Assembly: GCA_016288005.1 (NCBI GenBank)
Contig: JAEEXY010000005.1
Coordinates: 21,298 to 85,297 of the forward strand
Origin: Lachnospiraceae bacterium
GTDB taxonomy: Bacteria > Bacillota > Clostridia > Lachnospirales > Lachnospiraceae
Length of the DNA: 64,000 nt
Direction: 5' to 3'
The position numbers were made by a program, and so were the translations under genes. Of this stretch, positions 30,878-39,110 are shown one piece after another; position 1 is the stretch's first letter; every line of letters begins with the position of its first letter. The notes under the pieces were generated by a model, which was not told the DNA's origin, made no database searches, and saw only the letters and a program-made list of their open reading frames with translations.

Positions 30878-31801
30878 ATGGAAAAAGACCTGTTTTTAAT
30901 GCTGAAAGAAGCCTCGCCCCGAGGACGGGTGCTTACCGGGGCGCCGCTTTCGGAATTCACGTCCTTCAGGACCGGAGGCCCTGCGGACTATGTCGCGATA
31001 CCCTCGGACGAGGACGGGATCAGGAATATTATTTTACTTGCAAAAGCAAATGAAATTCCTTATTATATCATTGGCAACGGAACTAACCTTCTGGTTTCGG
31101 ACGACGGATTCCGCGGGATCGTGATCGTCATAAAGGACGGAAAGGCTGATGTTTCCTACACTGAGCGCGGCGATGAAGTGCTTGTCACGGCGCATGCCGG
31201 CGCGTCTCTGGCTAAGGTCGCGTATGACGCCGCGAGGAAAGGTCTCGCGGGCTTTGAGTTTGCCGCGGGCATCCCGGGTTCGGTCGGAGGAGCGGTATTT
31301 ATGAATGCCGGCGCCTACGGCGGAGAGATAAAGGATGTTATCGTGAGCGCGCGCGTGATGGACACGGACGGCAAAGTCTTTGACATCGAACGCGACGGGC
31401 TGGAGCTGTCTTACAGACACAGCGTGATCGGCGAGAAGGGTCTCATCGTGCTGAGCGCGGTATTCGCTCTGAAGCGCGGGGATACGGAGGCCATACTTGC
31501 GCAGATCTCGGAGCTTAACGCCAGAAGAAGAGAAAAGCAGCCGCTTGAATATCCGAGCGCGGGCAGCACTTTTAAGCGCCCCGAAGGGTATTTCGCGGGA
31601 AAACTTATAGAGGAAGCGGGGCTTAAAGGCTATTCGGTCGGCGATGCCTGCGTTTCCGAAAAGCATTGCGGATTCATCATCAATAAAGGCCGGGCTACAT
31701 CGTCCGACATCATTAAACTGATCCGGGAGGTTTCCGAGCGGGTGTATCGGAATTCAGGGGTCAGGCTGGAACCCGAGGTCCGGATGATCGGCTTTGATTG
31801 A
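30878..31801 (+). CDS. murB: UDP-N-acetylmuramate dehydrogenase
   Basis: SFRTGGPADYVAIP; GIPGSVGGAVFMNAGAYGGEI; start MEKDLF at 30878. Confidence 0.95.
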   Translation: MEKDLFLMLKEASPRGRVLTGAPLSEFTSFRTGGPADYVAIPSDEDGIRNIILLAKANEIPYYIIGNGTNLLVSDDGFRGIVIVIKDGKADVSYTERGDEVLVTAHAGASLAKVAYDAARKGLAGFEFAAGIPGSVGGAVFMNAGAYGGEIKDVIVSARVMDTDGKVFDIERDGLELSYRHSVIGEKGLIVLSAVFALKRGDTEAILAQISELNARRREKQPLEYPSAGSTFKRPEGYFAGKLIEEAGLKGYSVGDACVSEKHCGFIINKGRATSSDIIKLIREVSERVYRNSGVRLEPEVRMIGFD

Positions 31802-31824
31802 TGTGACAATAAAGGGGTGAGGGC

Positions 31825-32733
31825 ATGTCTTTCTCGCTTAATGTGAAAAAAGAACTGGTTTCGTCCATACCGAACGCGCGGCACTGCAGGATAGCGCAGA
31901 TGGCGGCGGTAACGGCGATGTCAGCCGTTTTGCGGGACGGACGGATAGTGCTCTCGAGCGAAAACGAGACGGTTAACGAGTGTTTTGCGACACTTTTTAA
32001 AAAGCTGTCGGGCAGGGACCCCTCTTGCGGGACGCTGACAGAGAAAAAAGGCCGCAAGACGGTCTGGGTCACGGCTCTGACACCGGAGGAGACACAGGAA
32101 CTGCTTAAGCTCCTCAAGATGCGGGACGATCTGGTACCCAACAGGATGATCACGCAGCAGACCTGCTGCAAGAGAGCGTTCTTAAAAGGCGCGTTCATCG
32201 CATGCGGTTCGATCACCGATCCGCACAAGGATTACCATCTTGAATTTGCCGCGGACGACGCTGATAAGGCGGCTTTTACGGCCGAGCTGATCACTTCGTT
32301 CGACATCGAGGCAAAAATAGTTAACAGAAAAAAATATAATGTAGTATACTTAAAAGACGGGGAGCATATCGTTGATGTCCTGAACATAATGGGAGCGCAT
32401 GTAAGTCTCATGGAGCTCGAAAATGTCAGGATCGTCAAGGAGCTGCGCAATTCAATAAACAGACGTGTCAACTGCGAGGCTGCCAATATCGGAAAGACTA
32501 CGGCGGCAGCGAACAGGCAGATAGAGGACATACGTTATCTGAGTGACACGATAGGGCTCGATTCATTGAGCGATGAGCTGAGAACTACGGCTCTGCTGCG
32601 GCTTGAGTATCCGGAGGCATCACTTGCCGAGCTTGGGGAGAAGCATGATCGGAAAGTGGGCAGATCGGGTGTCAACCACAGGCTGCAGAAACTCACGGAC
32701 ATGGCTGAAAAGCTGCGTTCGGGGAAGCCGTGA
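31825..32733 (+). CDS. whiA: WhiA sporulation/cell-division regulator
   Basis: SFSLNVKKEL; RAFLKGAFIACGSITDPHKDYHLEF; NIGKTTAAANRQIEDIRYL. Confidence 0.94.
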   Translation: MSFSLNVKKELVSSIPNARHCRIAQMAAVTAMSAVLRDGRIVLSSENETVNECFATLFKKLSGRDPSCGTLTEKKGRKTVWVTALTPEETQELLKLLKMRDDLVPNRMITQQTCCKRAFLKGAFIACGSITDPHKDYHLEFAADDADKAAFTAELITSFDIEAKIVNRKKYNVVYLKDGEHIVDVLNIMGAHVSLMELENVRIVKELRNSINRRVNCEAANIGKTTAAANRQIEDIRYLSDTIGLDSLSDELRTTALLRLEYPEASLAELGEKHDRKVGRSGVNHRLQKLTDMAEKLRSGKP

Positions 32734-32774
32734 CAATATCGTTATTTTTTCAAAAAGCGGAGGGAAAAAAGGAA

Positions 32775-33041
32775 ATGGTTCAGAAGAAGATGGCTATCGA
32801 CATTACAGCAGATCTGGACAGAAGGCCGATCGCCAAGCTTGTGCAGGAAGCTAGCAAATTTGAGAGCACGGTGTACTTCGAGTACAAGGACAAAAAGGTC
32901 AATGCCAAGAGCATCATGGGCATGATGACCTTTATCAGCATTATGAACAGGGCCACCGCGGCCAACGACCTGATCGACGTGATCGTCAACGGCAGCGATG
33001 AAGAGGAAGCCATGAAGAGTATCGAGGCTTTCTTCGCATAA
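32775..33041 (+). CDS. HPr/Crh-like protein lacking the phosphocarrier His
   Basis: DLDRRPIAKLVQEASKFESTVYFEYKDKKVNAKSIMGMM aligned by eye to HPr; His15 is Asp, Ser46 retained. Confidence 0.85.
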   Translation: MVQKKMAIDITADLDRRPIAKLVQEASKFESTVYFEYKDKKVNAKSIMGMMTFISIMNRATAANDLIDVIVNGSDEEEAMKSIEAFFA

Positions 33042-33094
33042 TGTCAAAACGGGAACGGGAGACCGTTCCTTTTTAAGAAAATGGGGGGAGCAAT

Positions 33095-34588
33095 TTGAAG
33101 AACAGCAGAAACAGGACCATAGTCATAGCGGCGGAGCTGATCATCATCGGTATCCTTTTTGTCTGCATAGGCTTCAACGAGCTGAAAAAGGACAAGAAGA
33201 CTAGAGCTTACGGCGGGGCTGAGACCGAGATGGCGGCGGATACGGTGGACATCGGCGACACAAAGGTTCCGACATCTTCAAATGTGAAGAAGGACACACC
33301 CGCTACGCCCACCCCGGAGCCCACGCCCACGCTTACTCCCGAGGAGCAGGCGGAGCTTGAGAGGCTCGCCCGTGAGGAAGAGGAGCGCATCGCGCGTGAG
33401 AAGCTCGAGGCAGAGGTCGACGGCATACTCGCGCAGACCGATGTCATGGCGCAGATGTATGACTATGACAAAGCAATAGAGACGGTCAAGGCTGTCGAGG
33501 GCTACGAGAGCGTTGAGCGCCTTTCGGCCGCGATAGCTTCGTATGAGGAGCAGAAATCAAAGCTCGTTAAGTGGCCCGACAACACGCAGATCAGCCACCT
33601 GTTCGTACATTCGCTGATCGTTGACACATCCCGTGCGTTCGGCAAGGGCAGCAGCCAGCCTTTGGGCTACAACCGCTACATGACGACGGTCGACGAGTTC
33701 AATAAGATGCTCGAGCAGATGTATGAGCGAGGCTACGTTATCGTGAGTGTTCATGATATGGCTGAGCGCGTTATAGGCGAGGACGGTCAGGAAAAACTCG
33801 TTATGAAGGATATCTGGCTGCCCGAAGGCAAGATACCGTTCGTGCTTTCGCAGGATGACGTCAACTACTACGTTTACATGCAGAAAAACGGCTTTGCCGA
33901 GAGGCTGGTCGTAGGTGAGGACGGACTGCCCACCTGTGAGTACATCGACAAGGACGGCAATGTCCTCTACGGCGAGTACGACATGGTTCCGATCATAGAC
34001 CGTTTTGTGAGGGAGCATCCCGATTTCTCATACAGAGGCAGAAAGGGCATCCTCGGAATCACAGGTTTTGAGGGCGCTCTTGGGTATGATACCGGACTCA
34101 GCATGAAGATCTACGACGGCATGTCCGAAGCCGACAAGATGGCTAAGATCGAGGCCCAGAGAGAAGAGGCGATCAAGGTCGCCGAGGCTCTTAAGGCTGA
34201 CGGCTGGGAGTTCGCGAGCCACAGCTATACTCACAGCAACATGACCGATATTTCTGTCAGCAAGCTCGAATATGACTGCCAGCGCTGGCATGACGAGGTC
34301 GAGATCATTCTCGGCGACACAGACATCTACATTTATCCGTACGGCGCCGATATCTGCGGCTGGAGAGGCTACAGCGGCGAAAAGTACGAGCTCATGAAAA
34401 AATACGGTTTCTGGTACTTCTGCAACGTGGATTCGGCGCAGTACTGGGTTCAGGTACGCGACGGTTATTTCAGACAGGGACGTATCAATGCGGACGGAGA
34501 GCGTATGGTAAAGACGCCCGAAAAACTGAAATACTTCTTTGACGTGGAATCCGTGTTCGACAAGACCAGACCTAAGCTTGATCTATGA
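33095..34588 (+). CDS. Membrane-anchored polysaccharide deacetylase-like protein
   Basis: N-terminal TM, PTPEPTPTLTP linker, coiled coil; VLSQDDVNYYV, ASHSYTHSNMTDIS. Confidence 0.82.
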   Translation: MKNSRNRTIVIAAELIIIGILFVCIGFNELKKDKKTRAYGGAETEMAADTVDIGDTKVPTSSNVKKDTPATPTPEPTPTLTPEEQAELERLAREEEERIAREKLEAEVDGILAQTDVMAQMYDYDKAIETVKAVEGYESVERLSAAIASYEEQKSKLVKWPDNTQISHLFVHSLIVDTSRAFGKGSSQPLGYNRYMTTVDEFNKMLEQMYERGYVIVSVHDMAERVIGEDGQEKLVMKDIWLPEGKIPFVLSQDDVNYYVYMQKNGFAERLVVGEDGLPTCEYIDKDGNVLYGEYDMVPIIDRFVREHPDFSYRGRKGILGITGFEGALGYDTGLSMKIYDGMSEADKMAKIEAQREEAIKVAEALKADGWEFASHSYTHSNMTDISVSKLEYDCQRWHDEVEIILGDTDIYIYPYGADICGWRGYSGEKYELMKKYGFWYFCNVDSAQYWVQVRDGYFRQGRINADGERMVKTPEKLKYFFDVESVFDKTRPKLDL

Positions 34589-34639
34589 TAAATACGCCGC
34601 TTGAACGGCGTTTTACGGAGTTGGCAAAGGGGACGAACA

Positions 34640-37600
34640 ATGGCATTTACACACTTGCATGTGCATACTGAGTACAGTCTGCTCGACGGATCGGGTAAGA
34701 TAAAGGAGATCACGGCCAGGGCCGCGCAGCTCGGTATGGATTCGCTCGCGATCACCGATCACGGCGTGATGTACGGCTGTGTGGATTTTTACCGCGCGTG
34801 CAAGGCGGTGGGCATCAAGCCCATCATCGGCTGTGAGGTGTATGTTGCGCCCGCGTCCCGCTTTGAAAAGGAGAATTCGGTATCAGACGAGAGATACCGT
34901 CATATGATCCTTCTGGCCGAGAACAACGAAGGCTATCAGAACTTAATAAAGATCGTCTCACGGGGCTTTACCGAAGGTTTCTACTATAAGCCCCGCGTCG
35001 ACGATGAGATACTGGAGCGCTATCATCAGGGGATAATAGCGCTTTCCGCATGTCTGGCCGGAGAGATACCCAATCTGATCCTCAAAGGCCGCTACGAGGA
35101 CGCAAAGGCCTCGGCACTCAAATACGACCGTATATTCGGTCACGGCAATTTCTTTCTGGAACTGCAGGACCACGGCCTGCCCGATCAGGGTACGGTCAAC
35201 TCGGCGCTTCTGCGCATGCACGAGGAGACCGGCATAGATCTGGTGGCGACGAACGACGTTCACTATACGTTCGCCGATGACGCCGTGCCTCACGACATCC
35301 TGCTCTGCATTCAGACGCAGAAAAAGGTCACCGATGAGGACCGCATGCGCTACGAGGGCGGGCAGTTCTATCTCAAATCCGAAGATGAGATGCGAAAGCT
35401 CTTCGGATATGTTCCCGAAGCACTGGACAATACCTATAAGATCGCGCAGAGGTGTAATGTCGATTTCGAGTTCGGACATTACAAGCTGCCGCATTTTGAC
35501 GTGCCCGAAGGCTATAATTCGGAGACGTATCTTACCATGCTCTGCGAGCAGGGCCTTAAGGAGCGCTACGGGGACAAGAGCGAGACGGAGTTTAACGAGC
35601 TGAAAGAACGCATGGGCTATGAGCTCACCACGATCAGGAATATGGGCTTTGTCGACTATTTCCTGATCGTATGGGATTTCATACATTTCGCGAAGACCCA
35701 CGACATACCGGTCGGCCCCGGCAGAGGCAGCGCGGCGGGCAGCATCGTATCCTACGTGCTCGATATAACCGAGATCGACCCGATGCCCTACAGCCTGGTA
35801 TTCGAGCGTTTCCTCAATCCCGAGCGTGTAACGATGCCCGATATAGATATCGATTTCTGCCCCGAGAGGCGGCAGGAGGTAATAGATTACGTTATGCGCA
35901 AATACGGCAAGGACCATGTCGTGCAGATCGTAACGTTCGGTACACTGCAGGCCAGAGCCGTACTGCGCGATGTCGGACGTGCGCTCGATATGAGCTACGC
36001 CGATGTGGACCGCATCGCGAAGATGGTGCCGAAGGAGCTCGGCATCACACTGGACAAGGCGCTCAAATCCAATCCCGAATTCAAATCCGCATATGACAAC
36101 GAACCCGAGACCCATAAGCTCATCGATATGTCGATGCGTCTTGAGGGACTTCCGAGGCACACAGGCATCCATGCCGCAGGCGTTGTTATCGCGCCGGCGC
36201 CCGTGGATGAGTTCGTGCCGCTGTCGCGTTCTTCCGATAATGTCATCACGACACAGTATACGATGACCACGCTCGAGGAGCTGGGACTGCTGAAAATGGA
36301 CTTCCTCGGCCTTAGAAACCTGACCGTTATCGACGATGCCGCAAAGGCAGTCAGGAATTCGGGCAAGGATCCGGATTTTGACATTGATAAGATAGATTAT
36401 TCCGACAGATCGGTCTACGATCTGATCTCGTCGGGACGCACCGAGGGCATATTCCAGCTCGAATCCGCGGGCATGACCGCGTTCATGAAGGAGCTGAAAC
36501 CGGAAAATATTGAGGATATCATCGCGGGTATCGCTCTGTACAGACCGGGCCCGATGGATTTCATCCCCAAGTACATCAAGGGCAAGCAGGAAAAGGACTC
36601 CATACACTATGAGTGCGAGGAGCTGCGCCCTATCTTAGAGCCCACGCACGGATGCATAGTCTACCAGGAGCAGGTTATGCAGATCGTACGCGATCTGGCG
36701 GGCTACAGCTTCGGCCGCAGCGACCTGGTGCGCCGCGCGATGTCCAAGAAAAAAGCCGAGGTTATGGCGAAGGAGCGTCAGAACTTCGTATACGGCAATC
36801 CCGATGAAGGCGTTCCCGGATGCGCGGGCAGGGGCATTTCCGCGGAGGTCGGCAATAAGATATTCGATGAGATGACCGATTTCGCGAAATACGCTTTCAA
36901 CAAGGCGCATGCGACCTGCTACGCGGTAGTCGCGTACCAGACGGCTTACCTGAAGCGATATTATCCCGCGGAGTTCATGGCGGCTCTGCTGACTTCGGTG
37001 CTCGACCAGTCGGGTAAGGTGGCTTCGTACATCTACGCCTGCAAACAGATGGGCATCGAGCTCATCGCTCCCGATATCAACGAGGGCGACGTGGCATTTA
37101 CCGCAGTTAAGACCCCTGATGGGAAAGACGCGATACGCTACGCGCTTTCGGCGATCAAGGGCGTGGGCAACGCCGTTGTCGAGGGCATCGTTGAGGACAG
37201 GCGTGAGGGCGGGCCTTTTAAGGACCTGCAGGATTTCATCATCCGCATGACCTCAAAGGAGGCCAATAAGCGCGTCATCGAGAATATGATCAAGGCGGGC
37301 GCGTTTGATTCGCTGCCCGGCACGCGCAGGCAGAAGATGATGACCTACGCGAGGATCATTGACGATACCGCGAACGAGCGCAAAAGGAGCATTACGGGGC
37401 AGATGTCGCTGTTCGATATCTGCGAGGATGAGGAGACCTTTAAGGCCGATCTGTCCTTCCCCGATATCCCCGATTACACGAACGAGGAGATACTGAACTT
37501 CGAAAAGGAGGTTTTAGGTCTCTACATCAGCGGACATCCGCTCAATATGTACAAATACGCTCTCGATAAGAATACGACCGCGACCTCGCTCGATTTCATG

Positions 37601-38152
37601 ATCGACGACGAGACGGGCAACGTATCGGTCGAGGACGGCTCGACGGCGGTGGTCGGAGGCATCATCGAGGCCAAAACGTTAAAGACCACGAGGTCCAATT
37701 CGGTCATGGCATTCCTCACACTTGAGGACATGTTCGGAAATATCGAAGTACTCGTATTTCCGAAGGATTACGAAAAGAGACGCAGCGACTTTGTCGAGGG
37801 CGAAAAGGTCCTGATAAAAGGCCGTGTGAGCGCTGAGGAGGACCGCGACGCAAAGCTGATATTCTCCGATATGGTAAAGCTTAACGAGCTCCCGAAAAAG
37901 CTCTGGGTAAAGTTCCCCGACATCCCCTCCTATCAGGCGGCGGAAAAGGAGCTGCTCGAGACGGTAGGCTCATACGACGGGCGCGACGCGGTAGTCATCT
38001 ACTGCGAGGCCGAGCGCAGCATGAAGGAGCTGCCGATGTCCATGACCACGGGCATCTGCGATGAGCTCACCGCGAGACTAAAGAGCATGTACGGCGAAGA
38101 GGCGGTCAAGATAACCCAGGCGCAGGTACAGTGGAAGGGCGGACGATATTGA
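34640..38152 (+). CDS. dnaE: DNA polymerase III subunit alpha
   Basis: PHP domain FTHLHVHTEYSLLDG; PGRGSAAGSIVSYVL; MPDIDIDFCPERR. Confidence 0.96.
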   Translation: MAFTHLHVHTEYSLLDGSGKIKEITARAAQLGMDSLAITDHGVMYGCVDFYRACKAVGIKPIIGCEVYVAPASRFEKENSVSDERYRHMILLAENNEGYQNLIKIVSRGFTEGFYYKPRVDDEILERYHQGIIALSACLAGEIPNLILKGRYEDAKASALKYDRIFGHGNFFLELQDHGLPDQGTVNSALLRMHEETGIDLVATNDVHYTFADDAVPHDILLCIQTQKKVTDEDRMRYEGGQFYLKSEDEMRKLFGYVPEALDNTYKIAQRCNVDFEFGHYKLPHFDVPEGYNSETYLTMLCEQGLKERYGDKSETEFNELKERMGYELTTIRNMGFVDYFLIVWDFIHFAKTHDIPVGPGRGSAAGSIVSYVLDITEIDPMPYSLVFERFLNPERVTMPDIDIDFCPERRQEVIDYVMRKYGKDHVVQIVTFGTLQARAVLRDVGRALDMSYADVDRIAKMVPKELGITLDKALKSNPEFKSAYDNEPETHKLIDMSMRLEGLPRHTGIHAAGVVIAPAPVDEFVPLSRSSDNVITTQYTMTTLEELGLLKMDFLGLRNLTVIDDAAKAVRNSGKDPDFDIDKIDYSDRSVYDLISSGRTEGIFQLESAGMTAFMKELKPENIEDIIAGIALYRPGPMDFIPKYIKGKQEKDSIHYECEELRPILEPTHGCIVYQEQVMQIVRDLAGYSFGRSDLVRRAMSKKKAEVMAKERQNFVYGNPDEGVPGCAGRGISAEVGNKIFDEMTDFAKYAFNKAHATCYAVVAYQTAYLKRYYPAEFMAALLTSVLDQSGKVASYIYACKQMGIELIAPDINEGDVAFTAVKTPDGKDAIRYALSAIKGVGNAVVEGIVEDRREGGPFKDLQDFIIRMTSKEANKRVIENMIKAGAFDSLPGTRRQKMMTYARIIDDTANERKRSITGQMSLFDICEDEETFKADLSFPDIPDYTNEEILNFEKEVLGLYISGHPLNMYKYALDKNTTATSLDFMIDDETGNVSVEDGSTAVVGGIIEAKTLKTTRSNSVMAFLTLEDMFGNIEVLVFPKDYEKRRSDFVEGEKVLIKGRVSAEEDRDAKLIFSDMVKLNELPKKLWVKFPDIPSYQAAEKELLETVGSYDGRDAVVIYCEAERSMKELPMSMTTGICDELTARLKSMYGEEAVKITQAQVQWKGGRY

Positions 38153-39015
38153 CAAAGACAGGCAGCACTAAAACTGCAGGTTCCGGGAAAAAGAACCGGG
38201 CAGCAGGCGATCGGGAAAAGGCGGAGCAGAGGCTCGCGGGCGTCTATCCCGCCGTTAAAAAGGACGGAACGCCCTACTACCGGGCATCCCTGACCTACAG
38301 CTCAAAGCATATAAGTCTCGGCAGCTTTGATACGGCAGAGGCCGCGAACGCGGCATATAAGGCAGCTGCCGCGATCCTGCGGGGTGAGGGCGGCAGGCGG
38401 ATAACGATCGACGATTACGATGAAGGCCCGCTCCCGTTCGAAAAATGGATCGCTATGATAAATCTCCGGGATAACGGCATCTACTGCCGCGGCCCGATAT
38501 ATCTGCGCAACAGGTATTTCGAGTATTATCTCGATAAAGACACTATACTCAGATTTGACGCGTCGGAGCTGTTTTATTATACGCATCATTCGATACAGAG
38601 GCGCGGCGGGCATCTGTTCGTCGCGGACTACGGCTCGCAGCTCAATGTTTACGCCAGATACGGGATCAAGAGCTTTGCGGTCTGCGGCAAAGACTATTAT
38701 TTCAAGAACAACGACCGTTATGATTTCCGCTCGGGCAACGTCGTGATAGTCAATCCCTACTTCGGTGTGACAAAGGAGACCGTGCGGGCGAGGGATACAT
38801 TTACCACGAGGATACATGTAAGATCCGATCTCATCGTCGGGCATTATTCGGAGCTGACGGACGCCGCGATCGCCTATAACAAGGCAGCGGATATCTTAGA
38901 GGCTGCGGGCGTCAGGTCGAATTTCAACAGGAATTATCTCGAGGACATTTCCGAAGCTGAGTATAAGCTGCGGTATGCGAGGATCAAAGTGTCGAAGCGG
39001 ATCGCGAAAACTTGA
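38149..39015 (+). CDS. AP2-domain-like protein with degenerate HNH-like centre
   Basis: GVYPAVKKDGTPYYRASLTYSSKHISLGSFDTAEAANAAYKAAAAIL and TRIHVRSDLIVGHYSELTDAAIAYNKAADIL; centre NNDRYDFRSGNVVIVNP; TTG start overlaps dnaE stop, RBS aagggcgga. Confidence 0.6.
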   Translation: MTKTGSTKTAGSGKKNRAAGDREKAEQRLAGVYPAVKKDGTPYYRASLTYSSKHISLGSFDTAEAANAAYKAAAAILRGEGGRRITIDDYDEGPLPFEKWIAMINLRDNGIYCRGPIYLRNRYFEYYLDKDTILRFDASELFYYTHHSIQRRGGHLFVADYGSQLNVYARYGIKSFAVCGKDYYFKNNDRYDFRSGNVVIVNPYFGVTKETVRARDTFTTRIHVRSDLIVGHYSELTDAAIAYNKAADILEAAGVRSNFNRNYLEDISEAEYKLRYARIKVSKRIAKT

Positions 39016-39110
39016 TTTTTGCGGGACGTGAGTTATACTGAAACTGAGGAAAATACTTAAACAGAGGCACGCGGAAACTGCGATGCCGGAACAAAATGAA
39101 GGTGGCGACT

